Assembly (NCBI GenBank): GCA_041625325.1 | Contig: JBFJTN010000217.1 | Location: 1 to 6,168 of the forward strand | Source of the DNA: Oceanococcus sp041625325 | GTDB taxonomy: Bacteria; Pseudomonadota; Gammaproteobacteria; Nevskiales; Oceanococcaceae | Length of the DNA: 6,168 nt | Direction of reading: 5' to 3' | Shown here: in pieces, positions 1 through 5,785 of the stretch | Position numbering within the stretch: the stretch's first letter is position 1 | Layout of the letters: each line of letters opens with the position of its first letter | The notes under the pieces: model-generated | Told to the model about the DNA's origin: nothing | Databases searched by the model: none | Seen by the model: the letters and a program-made list of their open reading frames with translations, nothing else | Program-made: the position numbers and the translations under genes

Positions 1-897
1 CCCTTCGTCTTCCCGGAGATGGAAGCGGCGCGTCGCGACGATCTGGTCGAGTTCGATCGCCTGCTGTGGGGCCATGTCGGCTACTCGCTCAACCGTGGCG
101 TGCGTGCCCTGACCCTGGGTCTCACCGGCGGCCGCCTGGCGGCGAAGCCGGTCTCCGGGCCGGCCGCGCCGTACTACCAGCAGCTGGAGCGCATGTCTTC
201 GGCCCTGGCCTTCGTCTCCGACGTGACCATGGGCGTGCTAGGCGGTGAGCTGAAGCGCAAGGAGCGCCTCTCGGCCCGTCTGGGCGATGTGCTGTCGCAG
301 CTGTACATGGCCTCGGCCACCCTGAAGTACTTCCACGACGAAGGCGCCAGCGCGGAGGACATCCCCTACCTGCAGTGGGTGATGGATGACGCCCTGGCCG
401 AGATCCAGAAGGCTTTCGACGACTTCTTCGCCAACTTCCCGAACCGGGCGGTCGGTTCCCTGCTGCGCTTCGTCGCCTTCCCGCGCGGCCGCAGCTATCG
501 CCCCGCTTCCGATGCGGTGGGCAGCCAGGTGGCCCGGCACATGCTGGCGCCCAGTGCGCTGCGTGACCGTCTGACCGCCGAGCTGTTCCTGCCGCGTTCG
601 GAGGACGATCCGATCGGCCTGATGGAGCTCACCCTGGAACGCCTGATCGAGGTGGAGCCGGTCTACAACAAGTTCGTCAAGGCCGTGGCCAGGGGGGCGA
701 CCCCGCTGAAGTTCAGCGTGCAGGAGCAGCTGGACGCGCTGGTCGAGCAGGACCTGCTGTCCAGCGAGGAAGCCGAGCAGATCGCGGCCTACGACGCCCT
801 GCGGGCCGAGGCGATCGGGGTCGATGTCTTCGATCACGCGCTGGAGCAGCTGGACGAGGGTGAGGCGCCTGCCGCGCGCACAGCACGGGCCGCCTGA
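1..897 (+). CDS. fadE: Acyl-CoA dehydrogenase FadE, C-terminal part (5' end outside window)
   Basis: The reading frame is open from base 1 and ends at TGA 895-897, giving 298 residues. It has no real start here: the ATG at 19 is internal, since the codons before it continue the protein. The family catalyses the FAD-dependent first oxidation of acyl-CoA in beta-oxidation. The visible part matches, from memory, the C-terminal domain of E. coli FadE (DUF1974): segments such as VLGGELKRKERLSARLGDVL, LSQLYMASATLK and the FANFPNRAVG stretch keep the same order and spacing. E. coli FadE has about 814 residues, so roughly the last third is present. The acyl-CoA dehydrogenase core with the FAD site and catalytic base would lie upstream and cannot be checked. 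The last 15 or so residues are Ala/Glu-rich and probably disordered. A terminator-like hairpin begins 18 bp after the stop, so the transcript probably ends there. Identity is confident; activity cannot be judged from the tail. Confidence 0.93.
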   Translation, partial: PFVFPEMEAARRDDLVEFDRLLWGHVGYSLNRGVRALTLGLTGGRLAAKPVSGPAAPYYQQLERMSSALAFVSDVTMGVLGGELKRKERLSARLGDVLSQLYMASATLKYFHDEGASAEDIPYLQWVMDDALAEIQKAFDDFFANFPNRAVGSLLRFVAFPRGRSYRPASDAVGSQVARHMLAPSALRDRLTAELFLPRSEDDPIGLMELTLERLIEVEPVYNKFVKAVARGATPLKFSVQEQLDALVEQDLLSSEEAEQIAAYDALRAEAIGVDVFDHALEQLDEGEAPAARTARAA

Positions 898-915
898 GCC
901 CCGCCCGCCCGAATG

Positions 916-942
916 AAAATGCCGGCCCAGCGCCGGCATTTT
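916..942. terminator. Bidirectional rho-independent terminator between fadE and the membrane-protein gene
   Basis: A perfect 11-bp inverted repeat, AAAATGCCGGC (916-926) and GCCGGCATTTT (932-942), encloses a 5-base loop, CCAGC. On the plus strand the stem ends in a run of six T (939-944), suited to ending fadE. On the minus strand the A run at 916-919 becomes a short U run, suited to ending the opposing gene, whose stop lies 22 bp away. The layout of convergent genes sharing one GC-rich stem with A/T ends is the standard form of a bidirectional terminator. The plus direction looks stronger because of its longer U tract. Confidence 0.88.
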
Positions 943-963
943 TTCGTCCGGCGCCGGCTCGTC

Positions 964-1521
964 TCAGGCGAAACTGCGGGTGAACAGCAGGACCAGTGGC
1001 GGCAGCAGCATCAGCGACAGGGTGTCGTACCAGGTCAGGGCGTCCACGCCGTGGCGGCCGTGCAGCTGCGCGGCCAGCCGATTGATCGGCCAGTGCGCCA
1101 GCGCCGCCATGGCCAGCACCCACAGCAGCAGCACGCCCTGCGGCTGCAGCGACAGGCCGGCGGCCTGTTCCAGCGCATTGATCAGCACCAGCGCCCCGAC
1201 CAGGGTCTGCAGCGGGATGATGAAGGCGCCAAAGCGCTCCATCTGCGGCGCCAGTGGCAGGATCAGGGTGACCAGGAACATCCAGTTGAACAGGCTGCGC
1301 GGATCGGCCGGCGGCACGCTGTCGGGCAGGACCTCGCCTGGCAGCAGCGGGGTGGGGTAGACGGCGAACAGGAAGGCCAGGATCACCAGCGTGCGCAGGG
1401 CCGGCAGCAGGGCGTGCTCGGCCAGGAAATCCCAGGCGCCGACCAGCTGACGGTGGATCCAGAACTCCAGCGGAATCAGCAGCAGGGCACCGCCCAGCAG
1501 GATGATCAGGCCAATCAACAT
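964..1521 (-). CDS. Small multi-pass membrane protein of unknown function
   Basis: This 185-residue protein runs from ATG (CAT at 1519-1521) to TGA (964-966). I do not recognise the family. The sequence is strongly hydrophobic, with about five or six likely membrane segments near residues 2-22, 41-56, 77-95, 97-117, 128-145 and 165-181, so it should sit in the inner membrane. The first segment starts at residue 2 and has no signal-peptidase site, so it looks like an anchor. The loop at about 57-76 is rich in Pro, Asp and Glu (near PTPLLPGEVLPDSVPPADPR). The loop at about 145-160 is basic with several His and Arg residues. I see no enzyme motif. The gene is divergent from ugd and convergent with fadE, so it is probably a single-gene transcript. 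There is no clear Shine-Dalgarno before the ATG, so the start is less certain than the frame. The plus-strand frames over it give Gln/Arg-rich translations typical of antisense shadows, which supports this strand. Confidence 0.75.
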   Translation of the reverse strand: MLIGLIILLGGALLLIPLEFWIHRQLVGAWDFLAEHALLPALRTLVILAFLFAVYPTPLLPGEVLPDSVPPADPRSLFNWMFLVTLILPLAPQMERFGAFIIPLQTLVGALVLINALEQAAGLSLQPQGVLLLWVLAMAALAHWPINRLAAQLHGRHGVDALTWYDTLSLMLLPPLVLLFTRSFA

Positions 1522-1712
1522 GCGCGCAGTTTAGGGCCTGCGCGCCTGCAAAGTCTTTGTCACCTGGCTGGGCTAAGCTGCCCAGTTCTGCAAAAATGCA
1601 GGATTCGCTTAGGCCGCACGCGCAGAGCCTCGCGCTGGGCAGGGCGCGGCCTGCCGCCGAGACACCCGGCGTCCGTCGCCCGGCACGCCAGGCCACACAA
1701 CAAGGGAACACA
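1522..1712. promoter_or_regulatory. Divergent intergenic region with three inverted repeats and the ugd leader
   Basis: This 191-bp gap separates the start of the membrane-protein gene from the GTG of ugd, so both promoters should lie here. It holds three close inverted repeats: CAAAG-T-CTTTG (1549-1559), CTGGGC-6-GCCCAG (1568-1585) and CTGCA-4-TGCAG (1588-1601). A weak minus-strand -10 candidate, TAAACT, is at 1528-1533 without a good -35. On the plus strand TTGTCA (1557-1562) resembles a -35 but has no -10 at proper spacing, so I do not call a ugd promoter. The GC-rich stretch 1603-1700 has one longer-range pairing, AGGCCGC (1611-1617) with GCGGCCT (1646-1652), which could fold in a leader RNA. 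No run of T follows any of these stems on the plus strand. Confidence 0.5.
1702..1708 (+). promoter_or_regulatory. Ribosome binding site that fixes the GTG start of ugd
   Basis: AAGGGAA lies with its GGGA core ending 5 bases before the GTG at 1713. This purine-rich site has normal Shine-Dalgarno spacing, and the protein read from that GTG begins exactly as UDP-glucose dehydrogenases do (MKVTVFGTGYVG). It therefore decides against the longer in-frame reading from the TTG at 1557, which would add 52 Pro/Arg-rich residues. Confidence 0.85.
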
Positions 1713-3068
1713 GTGAAAGTCACAGTATTCGGCACCGGCTATGTCGGCCTGGTCAGCGGCACCTGTCTGGCCGAAATGGGCCACGAGGTGATCTGCGTGG
1801 ACGTCGACGAGAACAAGGTCGAGCAGCTGAACCGGGGCATCATCCCGATCCACGAGCCGGGCCTGGAGCCCATGGTGGCGCGCAATCACAAGCGTGGCGC
1901 CCTGCAGTTCACCACCGAGGCCGAGAAGGCCGTGCGTTTCGCCGAACTCATCTTCATCGCGGTGGGCACCCCGCCGGACGAGGACGGCTCTGCCGACCTG
2001 CAGTACGTGCTGGCGGTGGCGCGGACCATCGGCGAGCACATGCAGCATCCGAAGATCATCGTGGACAAGTCCACCGTGCCGGTAGGCACGGCTGACAAGG
2101 TGCGCGCCGCGGTGTCGCAGGCGCTGGCCGCACGCGAACTGGATCTGGGCTTCGACGTGGTCTCCAATCCCGAATTCCTCAAGGAAGGCGCGGCGATCGA
2201 GGACTTCATGAAGCCCGACCGCATCGTGGTGGGCACCGATTCGGAGCGCGCGGCCAAGGCCATGCGCCAGCTGTATGCGCCGATCTCGCGCCAGCGCGAG
2301 AAGGTCATCGTGATGGATATCCGCTCGGCGGAGCTGACCAAGTACGCCGCCAATGCGCTGCTGGCGACCAAGATCAGCTTCATGAATGACGTCGCCAACC
2401 TGGCCGATCGCCTGGGCGCCGACGTGGAGGCCGTACGCCGTGGCATCGGCTCCGATCACCGCATCGGCTACCACTTCATCTTCCCCGGTTGCGGCTATGG
2501 CGGCTCCTGCTTTCCCAAGGACGTGCAGGCGCTGGAGCGCTCGGGCCGCGAGGCCGGCTACAGCAGCAGCATCCTGGCCGCGGTCGAGGAGACCAACGCG
2601 CGGCAGAAGCAGAGCCTGTTCGAGAAGCTGAAAGCCCACTTCAGGGGGGAGATCGAAGGCCGCACGATCGCGGTCTGGGGCCTGTCCTTCAAGCCCAATA
2701 CCGATGACATGCGGGAAGCGCCCAGCCGCAGCCTGATGGAAGCGGTGTGGGCGGCCGGTGGCCGGGTGCAGGCTTACGACCCGGCGGCGATGGACGAAAC
2801 CCGCAGGATCTACGGCGTGCGCCAGGATCTGGTGCTGGCGGCCTCGGCCCTGGATGCGCTGGCCGGCGCCGATGCGCTGGTGATCTGCACCGAATGGACC
2901 GAATTTCGCGCGCCGAATTACTCCGGCCTGCGCCAGGCCCTGCGCCAGCCGGTGATCGTCGACGGCCGCAATCTGTGGGACCCGGCGGAGGTCGCCGAGC
3001 AGGGCTTCCACTACTACTGCATCGGCCGGCCCTACCGCGAGCCGGCCAGCGCGCCCGCCGCTACTTGA
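1713..3068 (+). CDS. ugd: UDP-glucose 6-dehydrogenase (GTG start)
   Basis: The 451-residue cytoplasmic enzyme oxidises UDP-glucose to UDP-glucuronate with two NAD+, supplying acidic sugars for capsule, exopolysaccharide or LPS and for UDP-sugar derivatives. The N-terminal Rossmann domain carries the dinucleotide loop in FGTGYVGLVSG near residues 6-16 and VGTPPDEDGSADLQYV near 85. The NPEFLKEG motif covers 152-159, followed by the PDRIVVG stretch. The central dimerisation helix contains TKYAANALLATK, with Lys210 and Asn214. The nucleophile is Cys266 in GYGGSCFPKD, with Asp270 four residues on. The spacing of Lys, Asn, Cys and Asp equals that of characterised family members (Lys204, Asn208, Cys260, Asp264 in the streptococcal enzyme). 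The C-terminal UDP-binding domain includes WGLSFKPNTDDMREAPS and ends with the VDGRNLWDP motif. Length is normal and all key residues are present. The start is the GTG at 1713, behind AAGGGAA. The stop overlaps the convergent aldehyde dehydrogenase gene by 8 bp, leaving no room for a separate terminator. The symbol could equally be udg or tuaD-like. Confidence 0.96.
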   Translation: MKVTVFGTGYVGLVSGTCLAEMGHEVICVDVDENKVEQLNRGIIPIHEPGLEPMVARNHKRGALQFTTEAEKAVRFAELIFIAVGTPPDEDGSADLQYVLAVARTIGEHMQHPKIIVDKSTVPVGTADKVRAAVSQALAARELDLGFDVVSNPEFLKEGAAIEDFMKPDRIVVGTDSERAAKAMRQLYAPISRQREKVIVMDIRSAELTKYAANALLATKISFMNDVANLADRLGADVEAVRRGIGSDHRIGYHFIFPGCGYGGSCFPKDVQALERSGREAGYSSSILAAVEETNARQKQSLFEKLKAHFRGEIEGRTIAVWGLSFKPNTDDMREAPSRSLMEAVWAAGGRVQAYDPAAMDETRRIYGVRQDLVLAASALDALAGADALVICTEWTEFRAPNYSGLRQALRQPVIVDGRNLWDPAEVAEQGFHYYCIGRPYREPASAPAAT

Positions 3069-4512
3069 AGGACATCATCGTGATCGCCACCAGGCGCTTC
3101 ACGAAGTTGGTGTAGGGCGGCGCCAGCCAGTGGCTGAAGCTGAACTTGTTCTCGACCACGGTGCGCTCATGGGAGAAGGCCTTGAAGCCCCACAGCCCGT
3201 GTGAGTTGCCGATGCCGGAGTTGTTCACGCCGCCGAAGGGCGCGTTCATGTGCAGGTACTGCACCACGCACTGATTGATGCAGCTGCCGCCGGCCGAGGT
3301 CTGCTGCAGCACCCGTTCCGCCCGGCGGTGGTCCTTGGTGTAGAGATACAGGGCCAGCGGCTTGGGCGCACTGTTGATCTGCCGGATCACCTCGTCGATA
3401 TCCCGGTAGACCAGGATCGGCAGGGCCGGTCCGAAGATTTCCTCCTGCAGGATGCGGGCGTCGGCCGGCACGTCGGTGAGCAGGGTCGGGCCGACGTAGT
3501 TCTGCGCCGGATCGGTGTCGCCGCCCGCGAGCAGGGTGGCGCCGCCGTCCAGGGCCTCGCTGATCAGGCCCTTGACCCGGGCATAGTGCCGCTCGTTCAC
3601 GATGCGGGCGTAATCCGGGCTGGCCTTGGGATCATCGCCGTAGGATTCGCGGATGCGGGCCTGGCATTCCTTGATGAAAGCGTCCTTGACGCTGTCGTGC
3701 ACGTAGAGATAGTCCGGTGCGATACAGGTCTGGCCGCAATTGCCGAACTTGCCCCACATGATGCTGGTGGCGGCCTTCTTCAGATCGGCCGACTCATCGA
3801 CGATGGTGGGGGACTTGCCGCCCAGTTCCAGGGTGACCGATGTCAGATTGCGCGCCGCCGCCGCCATCACCACTTTGCCCACGGCCGGGCTGCCGGTGAA
3901 GAAGATATGGTCGAAGGGCAGTTCCAGCAGGGCCTGGGACACCTCGACATCACCCTCGAACACGGCCACCTCGTCCTCGCTGAACACCGCCTGGATGATC
4001 TCGCGGATCATCGCCGAGCAGTGCGGGGTCATCTCGGAGGGCTTGATCATGGCCGTGCAGCCCGCGGCAATGGCGGACACCAGCGGCATCAGGGTCAGAT
4101 TGATCGGGTAGTTCCACGGCGAGACGATCAGCGACACGCCGCGCGGTTCGTGGCGAATCCGCGTGCTGGTGCCGAACAGCAGCATGGTCGGCATCACCCG
4201 CTGTGGTTTCATCCAGCCGCCGAGATGGCGCTCGATGTGCTTGATCTCGGCCAGCACCGGGGCGATTTCGGCCACATCCACTTCCGGCGCGGGCTTTCTG
4301 AAGTCCGCATGACAGGCCTGCTGGATCGCCTCCTGGCGGTCCAGGATGGCGGTGCGCAGCTTGCGCAGCTTGGCCAGACGTTCGTGCTTCGCGGTGCTGC
4401 GCAGGCTGATCGCCTTGCCCTGCTGCAGGCTGAATACGCGCTGCACCTCGGCATTCAGCGCCTTGTCGAATTTGGGATGGGCGCTGTCCTGGGTGGCGGC
4501 GATGGCTGTCAT
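3061..4512 (-). CDS. NAD(P)+-dependent aldehyde dehydrogenase, ALDH3 / coniferyl aldehyde dehydrogenase type
   Basis: The 483-residue enzyme should oxidise an aldehyde to the acid. Active-site parts are intact: Asn134 in SPWNYP, Lys157 in IKPSE, the cofactor loop FTGSPAVGK (205-213), general base Glu229 in TLELGGK, nucleophile Cys263 in GQTCIAPDY, and the EEIFGP motif at 357-362. GQTCIAPDY and the C-terminal PFGGVNNSGIG plus SHERTVV region are typical of the ALDH3-like branch, which includes bacterial coniferyl aldehyde dehydrogenase (CalB, about 480 residues) and fatty aldehyde dehydrogenases. The substrate cannot be fixed from sequence. The tail (VKRLVAITMMSFK) is moderately hydrophobic and basic, suggesting possible membrane association, but it is too short for a confident membrane segment. 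The start ATG is preceded by GGAG (4520-4523) seven bases upstream. The gene is divergent from rmlB and convergent with ugd, so it is transcribed alone. A TetR-like palindrome lies just upstream, suggesting repression relieved by an aldehyde or acyl ligand. Confidence 0.93.
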   Translation of the reverse strand: MTAIAATQDSAHPKFDKALNAEVQRVFSLQQGKAISLRSTAKHERLAKLRKLRTAILDRQEAIQQACHADFRKPAPEVDVAEIAPVLAEIKHIERHLGGWMKPQRVMPTMLLFGTSTRIRHEPRGVSLIVSPWNYPINLTLMPLVSAIAAGCTAMIKPSEMTPHCSAMIREIIQAVFSEDEVAVFEGDVEVSQALLELPFDHIFFTGSPAVGKVVMAAAARNLTSVTLELGGKSPTIVDESADLKKAATSIMWGKFGNCGQTCIAPDYLYVHDSVKDAFIKECQARIRESYGDDPKASPDYARIVNERHYARVKGLISEALDGGATLLAGGDTDPAQNYVGPTLLTDVPADARILQEEIFGPALPILVYRDIDEVIRQINSAPKPLALYLYTKDHRRAERVLQQTSAGGSCINQCVVQYLHMNAPFGGVNNSGIGNSHGLWGFKAFSHERTVVENKFSFSHWLAPPYTNFVKRLVAITMMSFK

Positions 4513-4519
4513 GGCGGAA

Positions 4520-4523
4520 CTCC
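4520..4523 (-). promoter_or_regulatory. Ribosome binding site of the aldehyde dehydrogenase gene
   Basis: Read on the minus strand, GGAG lies 7 bases before the ATG (CAT at 4510-4512). This is canonical spacing and supports the chosen start. Confidence 0.75.
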
Positions 4524-4536
4524 GGGAAAAGGAACA

Positions 4537-4552
4537 AACTGACCGGTCGGTT
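4537..4552. promoter_or_regulatory. TetR-family-like operator palindrome upstream of the aldehyde dehydrogenase gene
   Basis: AACTGACCGGTCGGTT is a 16-bp palindrome centred between 4544 and 4545, with a single mismatched pair (4540/4549). The ACCGACCGGTCGGT pattern is the style of site bound by many TetR-family repressors. It lies 24 bp upstream of the aldehyde dehydrogenase start, between the candidate -10 and the ribosome binding site, where a bound repressor would block transcription. No regulator gene lies in the window, so the binding protein is unknown. The sequence palindrome is certain; the TetR assignment is inference. Confidence 0.7.
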
Positions 4553-4568
4553 AATTAACTGCTGTCCC

Positions 4569-4597
4569 AGTTCACCACCCCCGCGTCCTGCTGTCAA
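4569..4597 (-). promoter_or_regulatory. Candidate sigma-70 promoter for the aldehyde dehydrogenase gene
   Basis: On the minus strand a perfect TTGACA -35 (4592-4597) is followed after 17 bases by TGAACT (4569-4574), a weak -10 with three consensus bases. Transcription would start near 4562, placing the palindrome at 4537-4552 in the first transcribed bases. The weak -10 keeps confidence modest. Confidence 0.5.
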
Positions 4598-4610
4598 TAG
4601 CGGCAGGGCT

Positions 4611-4639
4611 GGCGAGTGGCTCTACGATGGTCGCTCGCC
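4611..4639. repeat. Imperfect inverted repeat upstream of rmlB
   Basis: GGCGAG (4611-4616) pairs with CTCGCC (4634-4639). Counting G-U pairs, the stem continues to 4617-4620 with 4630-4633, about 10 bp around a loop of nine bases. It covers the expected -35 position of the rmlB promoter candidate and lies upstream of the predicted start of transcription, so if functional it would more likely act as a DNA site than as an RNA hairpin in the rmlB message. Short GC-rich repeats also arise by chance in DNA of this composition. Confidence 0.4.
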
Positions 4640-4654
4640 CGGGGGTGACTGGCC

Positions 4655-4660
4655 TATAAT
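4655..4660 (+). promoter_or_regulatory. Candidate -10 element for the rmlB-rmlA transcript
   Basis: A perfect TATAAT stands out in GC-rich surroundings, 54 bp before the chosen rmlB start. No good -35 lies 16-18 bases upstream (CGCTCG at 4632-4637) and the extended -10 TG is missing. If real, this promoter may need an activator. Transcription would start near 4667, leaving a leader of about 48 bases. Confidence 0.5.
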
Positions 4661-4714
4661 TCGCCCCTTTGCATCAAGCTCGCGGCCCCGGCGGCCCGGG
4701 CAATGGCAGTCCAC

Positions 4715-5785
4715 ATGAAAATTCTGGTCACCGGTGGCGCCGGTTTCATCGGTTCCGCGGTCATCCGCCATGTTCTGGCCGATACCGGGCACAGCATCGT
4801 CAACCTCGACAAGCTGACCTACGCCGCCAGCCTCGAATCCCTGCCCGGCGCGCAGGAGTCCGGCCGCTATGTGCTGGAGCGCTGCGACATCGGCGACGCG
4901 CCGGCGGTCGCCGAAGTGCTGACCCGGCATCAGCCCGATGCGATCATGCATCTGGCCGCCGAGTCGCATGTCGACCGCTCCATCGATGGCCCGGGCGTGT
5001 TCATGCAGACCAACGTGATGGGGACCTTCAGCCTGTTGCAGCAGGCGCTGGCCTATTTCGAGGGCCTGCCGGCGGAGCGCCGCGAGCGCTTCCGCTTCCA
5101 TCACATCTCCACCGACGAGGTCTACGGCAGCCTGGGCGACACCGGTCTGTTCAGCGAGACCACGCCCTATGCGCCCAATTCGCCGTATTCGGCCAGCAAG
5201 GCGGCCTCGGATCATCTGGTCCGCGCCTGGCTGCACACCTACGGCCTGCCCTGCATCACCACCAATTGCTCCAACAACTACGGGCCCTACCAGTTTCCGG
5301 AGAAGCTGATCCCGCTGATGATCCTCAATGGTGTCGCGGGCAAGCCCTTGCCGGTCTATGGCGGCGGCGACAACGTGCGCGACTGGCTGCACGTGGAGGA
5401 CCACGCCCGCGCCCTGCTGCTGGTGCTGGAACAGGGCCAGGTCGGCCGCGAATACAACATCGGCGGCCACAATGAATGGAAGAACATCGACGTGGTCCGC
5501 CGCATCTGCGGCCTGCTGGACGAGCTGGCGCCGCAGACCATGCCGCACGAGACCCTGATCGAGTTCGTCACCGACCGGCCGGGTCACGATGCCCGCTACG
5601 CGATCGACGCCTCGCGGATCCAGCAGGAACTGGGCTGGACCCCGGCCGAGACCTTCGACAGCGGCCTGCGCAAGACGGTGCAGTGGTATCTGGACAACGG
5701 CGCCTGGTGCGAGAGCATCCGCAGCCGGGGCTATGCCCAGCAGCGCCTGGGCCTGCGCCGCGCCGGCGAAGGGGCCGCCGCATGA
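4715..5785 (+). CDS. rmlB: dTDP-glucose 4,6-dehydratase
   Basis: The 356-residue cytoplasmic enzyme converts dTDP-glucose to dTDP-4-keto-6-deoxyglucose using bound NAD+. This is the second step towards dTDP-L-rhamnose and the branch point for other deoxysugars. It belongs to the extended short-chain dehydrogenase family: the Rossmann loop TGGAGFIG is at residues 6-13, HLAAESHVDRS follows near 80-90, the catalytic Thr133-Asp134-Glu135 sits in STDEVYG, and Tyr158 and Lys162 are in YSASK. NCSNNYGPYQFPEKLIPL, the RDWLHVEDHA stretch and YNIGGHNE are highly conserved RmlB signatures. The loop after DEVYG is several residues shorter than in E. coli RmlB, which moves the Tyr forward. I chose ATG 4715 because it gives the usual MKILVTGG beginning with a weak GGCAG five bases upstream; ATG 4703, in frame, would add four residues. 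The stop overlaps the rmlA start by ATGA, so the two are translationally coupled. The closely related rffG is an alternative name, but adjacency to rmlA favours rmlB. Confidence 0.96.
   Translation: MKILVTGGAGFIGSAVIRHVLADTGHSIVNLDKLTYAASLESLPGAQESGRYVLERCDIGDAPAVAEVLTRHQPDAIMHLAAESHVDRSIDGPGVFMQTNVMGTFSLLQQALAYFEGLPAERRERFRFHHISTDEVYGSLGDTGLFSETTPYAPNSPYSASKAASDHLVRAWLHTYGLPCITTNCSNNYGPYQFPEKLIPLMILNGVAGKPLPVYGGGDNVRDWLHVEDHARALLLVLEQGQVGREYNIGGHNEWKNIDVVRRICGLLDELAPQTMPHETLIEFVTDRPGHDARYAIDASRIQQELGWTPAETFDSGLRKTVQWYLDNGAWCESIRSRGYAQQRLGLRRAGEGAAA
5768..5774 (+). promoter_or_regulatory. Ribosome binding site of rmlA inside the rmlB end
   Basis: GAAGGGG within the last codons of rmlB ends 7 bases before the rmlA ATG. 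It supports the start at 5782 and translation of rmlA from the rmlB message. Confidence 0.65.

Noticed and set aside
1568..1585. Hairpin CTGGGC-TAAGCT-GCCCAG as a rho-independent terminator
   Set aside because: No T run follows the stem on either strand, and it lies between divergent gene starts, where a terminator is not expected.
1557..1712. N-terminal extension of ugd by 52 residues from TTG 1557
   Set aside because: The extension is Pro/Arg-rich and unlike the family, while GTG 1713 has a good ribosome binding site and gives the conserved N-terminus.
713..1735. Minus-strand open frame of 340 codons across the fadE end, terminator and membrane-protein gene
   Set aside because: It runs through a strong terminator and two real genes, and its translation is Ala/Arg/Pro-rich, typical of an out-of-frame reading.
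1560..3011. Long minus-strand open frame of 483 codons opposite ugd
   Set aside because: Its translation is rich in His, Arg, Gln and Gly without a recognisable motif, as expected for the antisense of a GC-rich gene; ugd on the plus strand is unmistakable.
3250..4542. Long plus-strand open frame of 430 codons opposite the aldehyde dehydrogenase gene
   Set aside because: It is an antisense shadow with a biased composition and no family resemblance; the minus-strand enzyme has all catalytic motifs.
4703..4714. Upstream ATG start for rmlB
   Set aside because: It is in frame and possible, but it adds four residues absent from the usual MKILVTGG start and has no well-spaced ribosome binding site.
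4622..5587. Minus-strand open frame of 321 codons opposite rmlB
   Set aside because: It is a shadow of rmlB, with low-complexity Gly/Gln/Asp-rich composition and no motifs.
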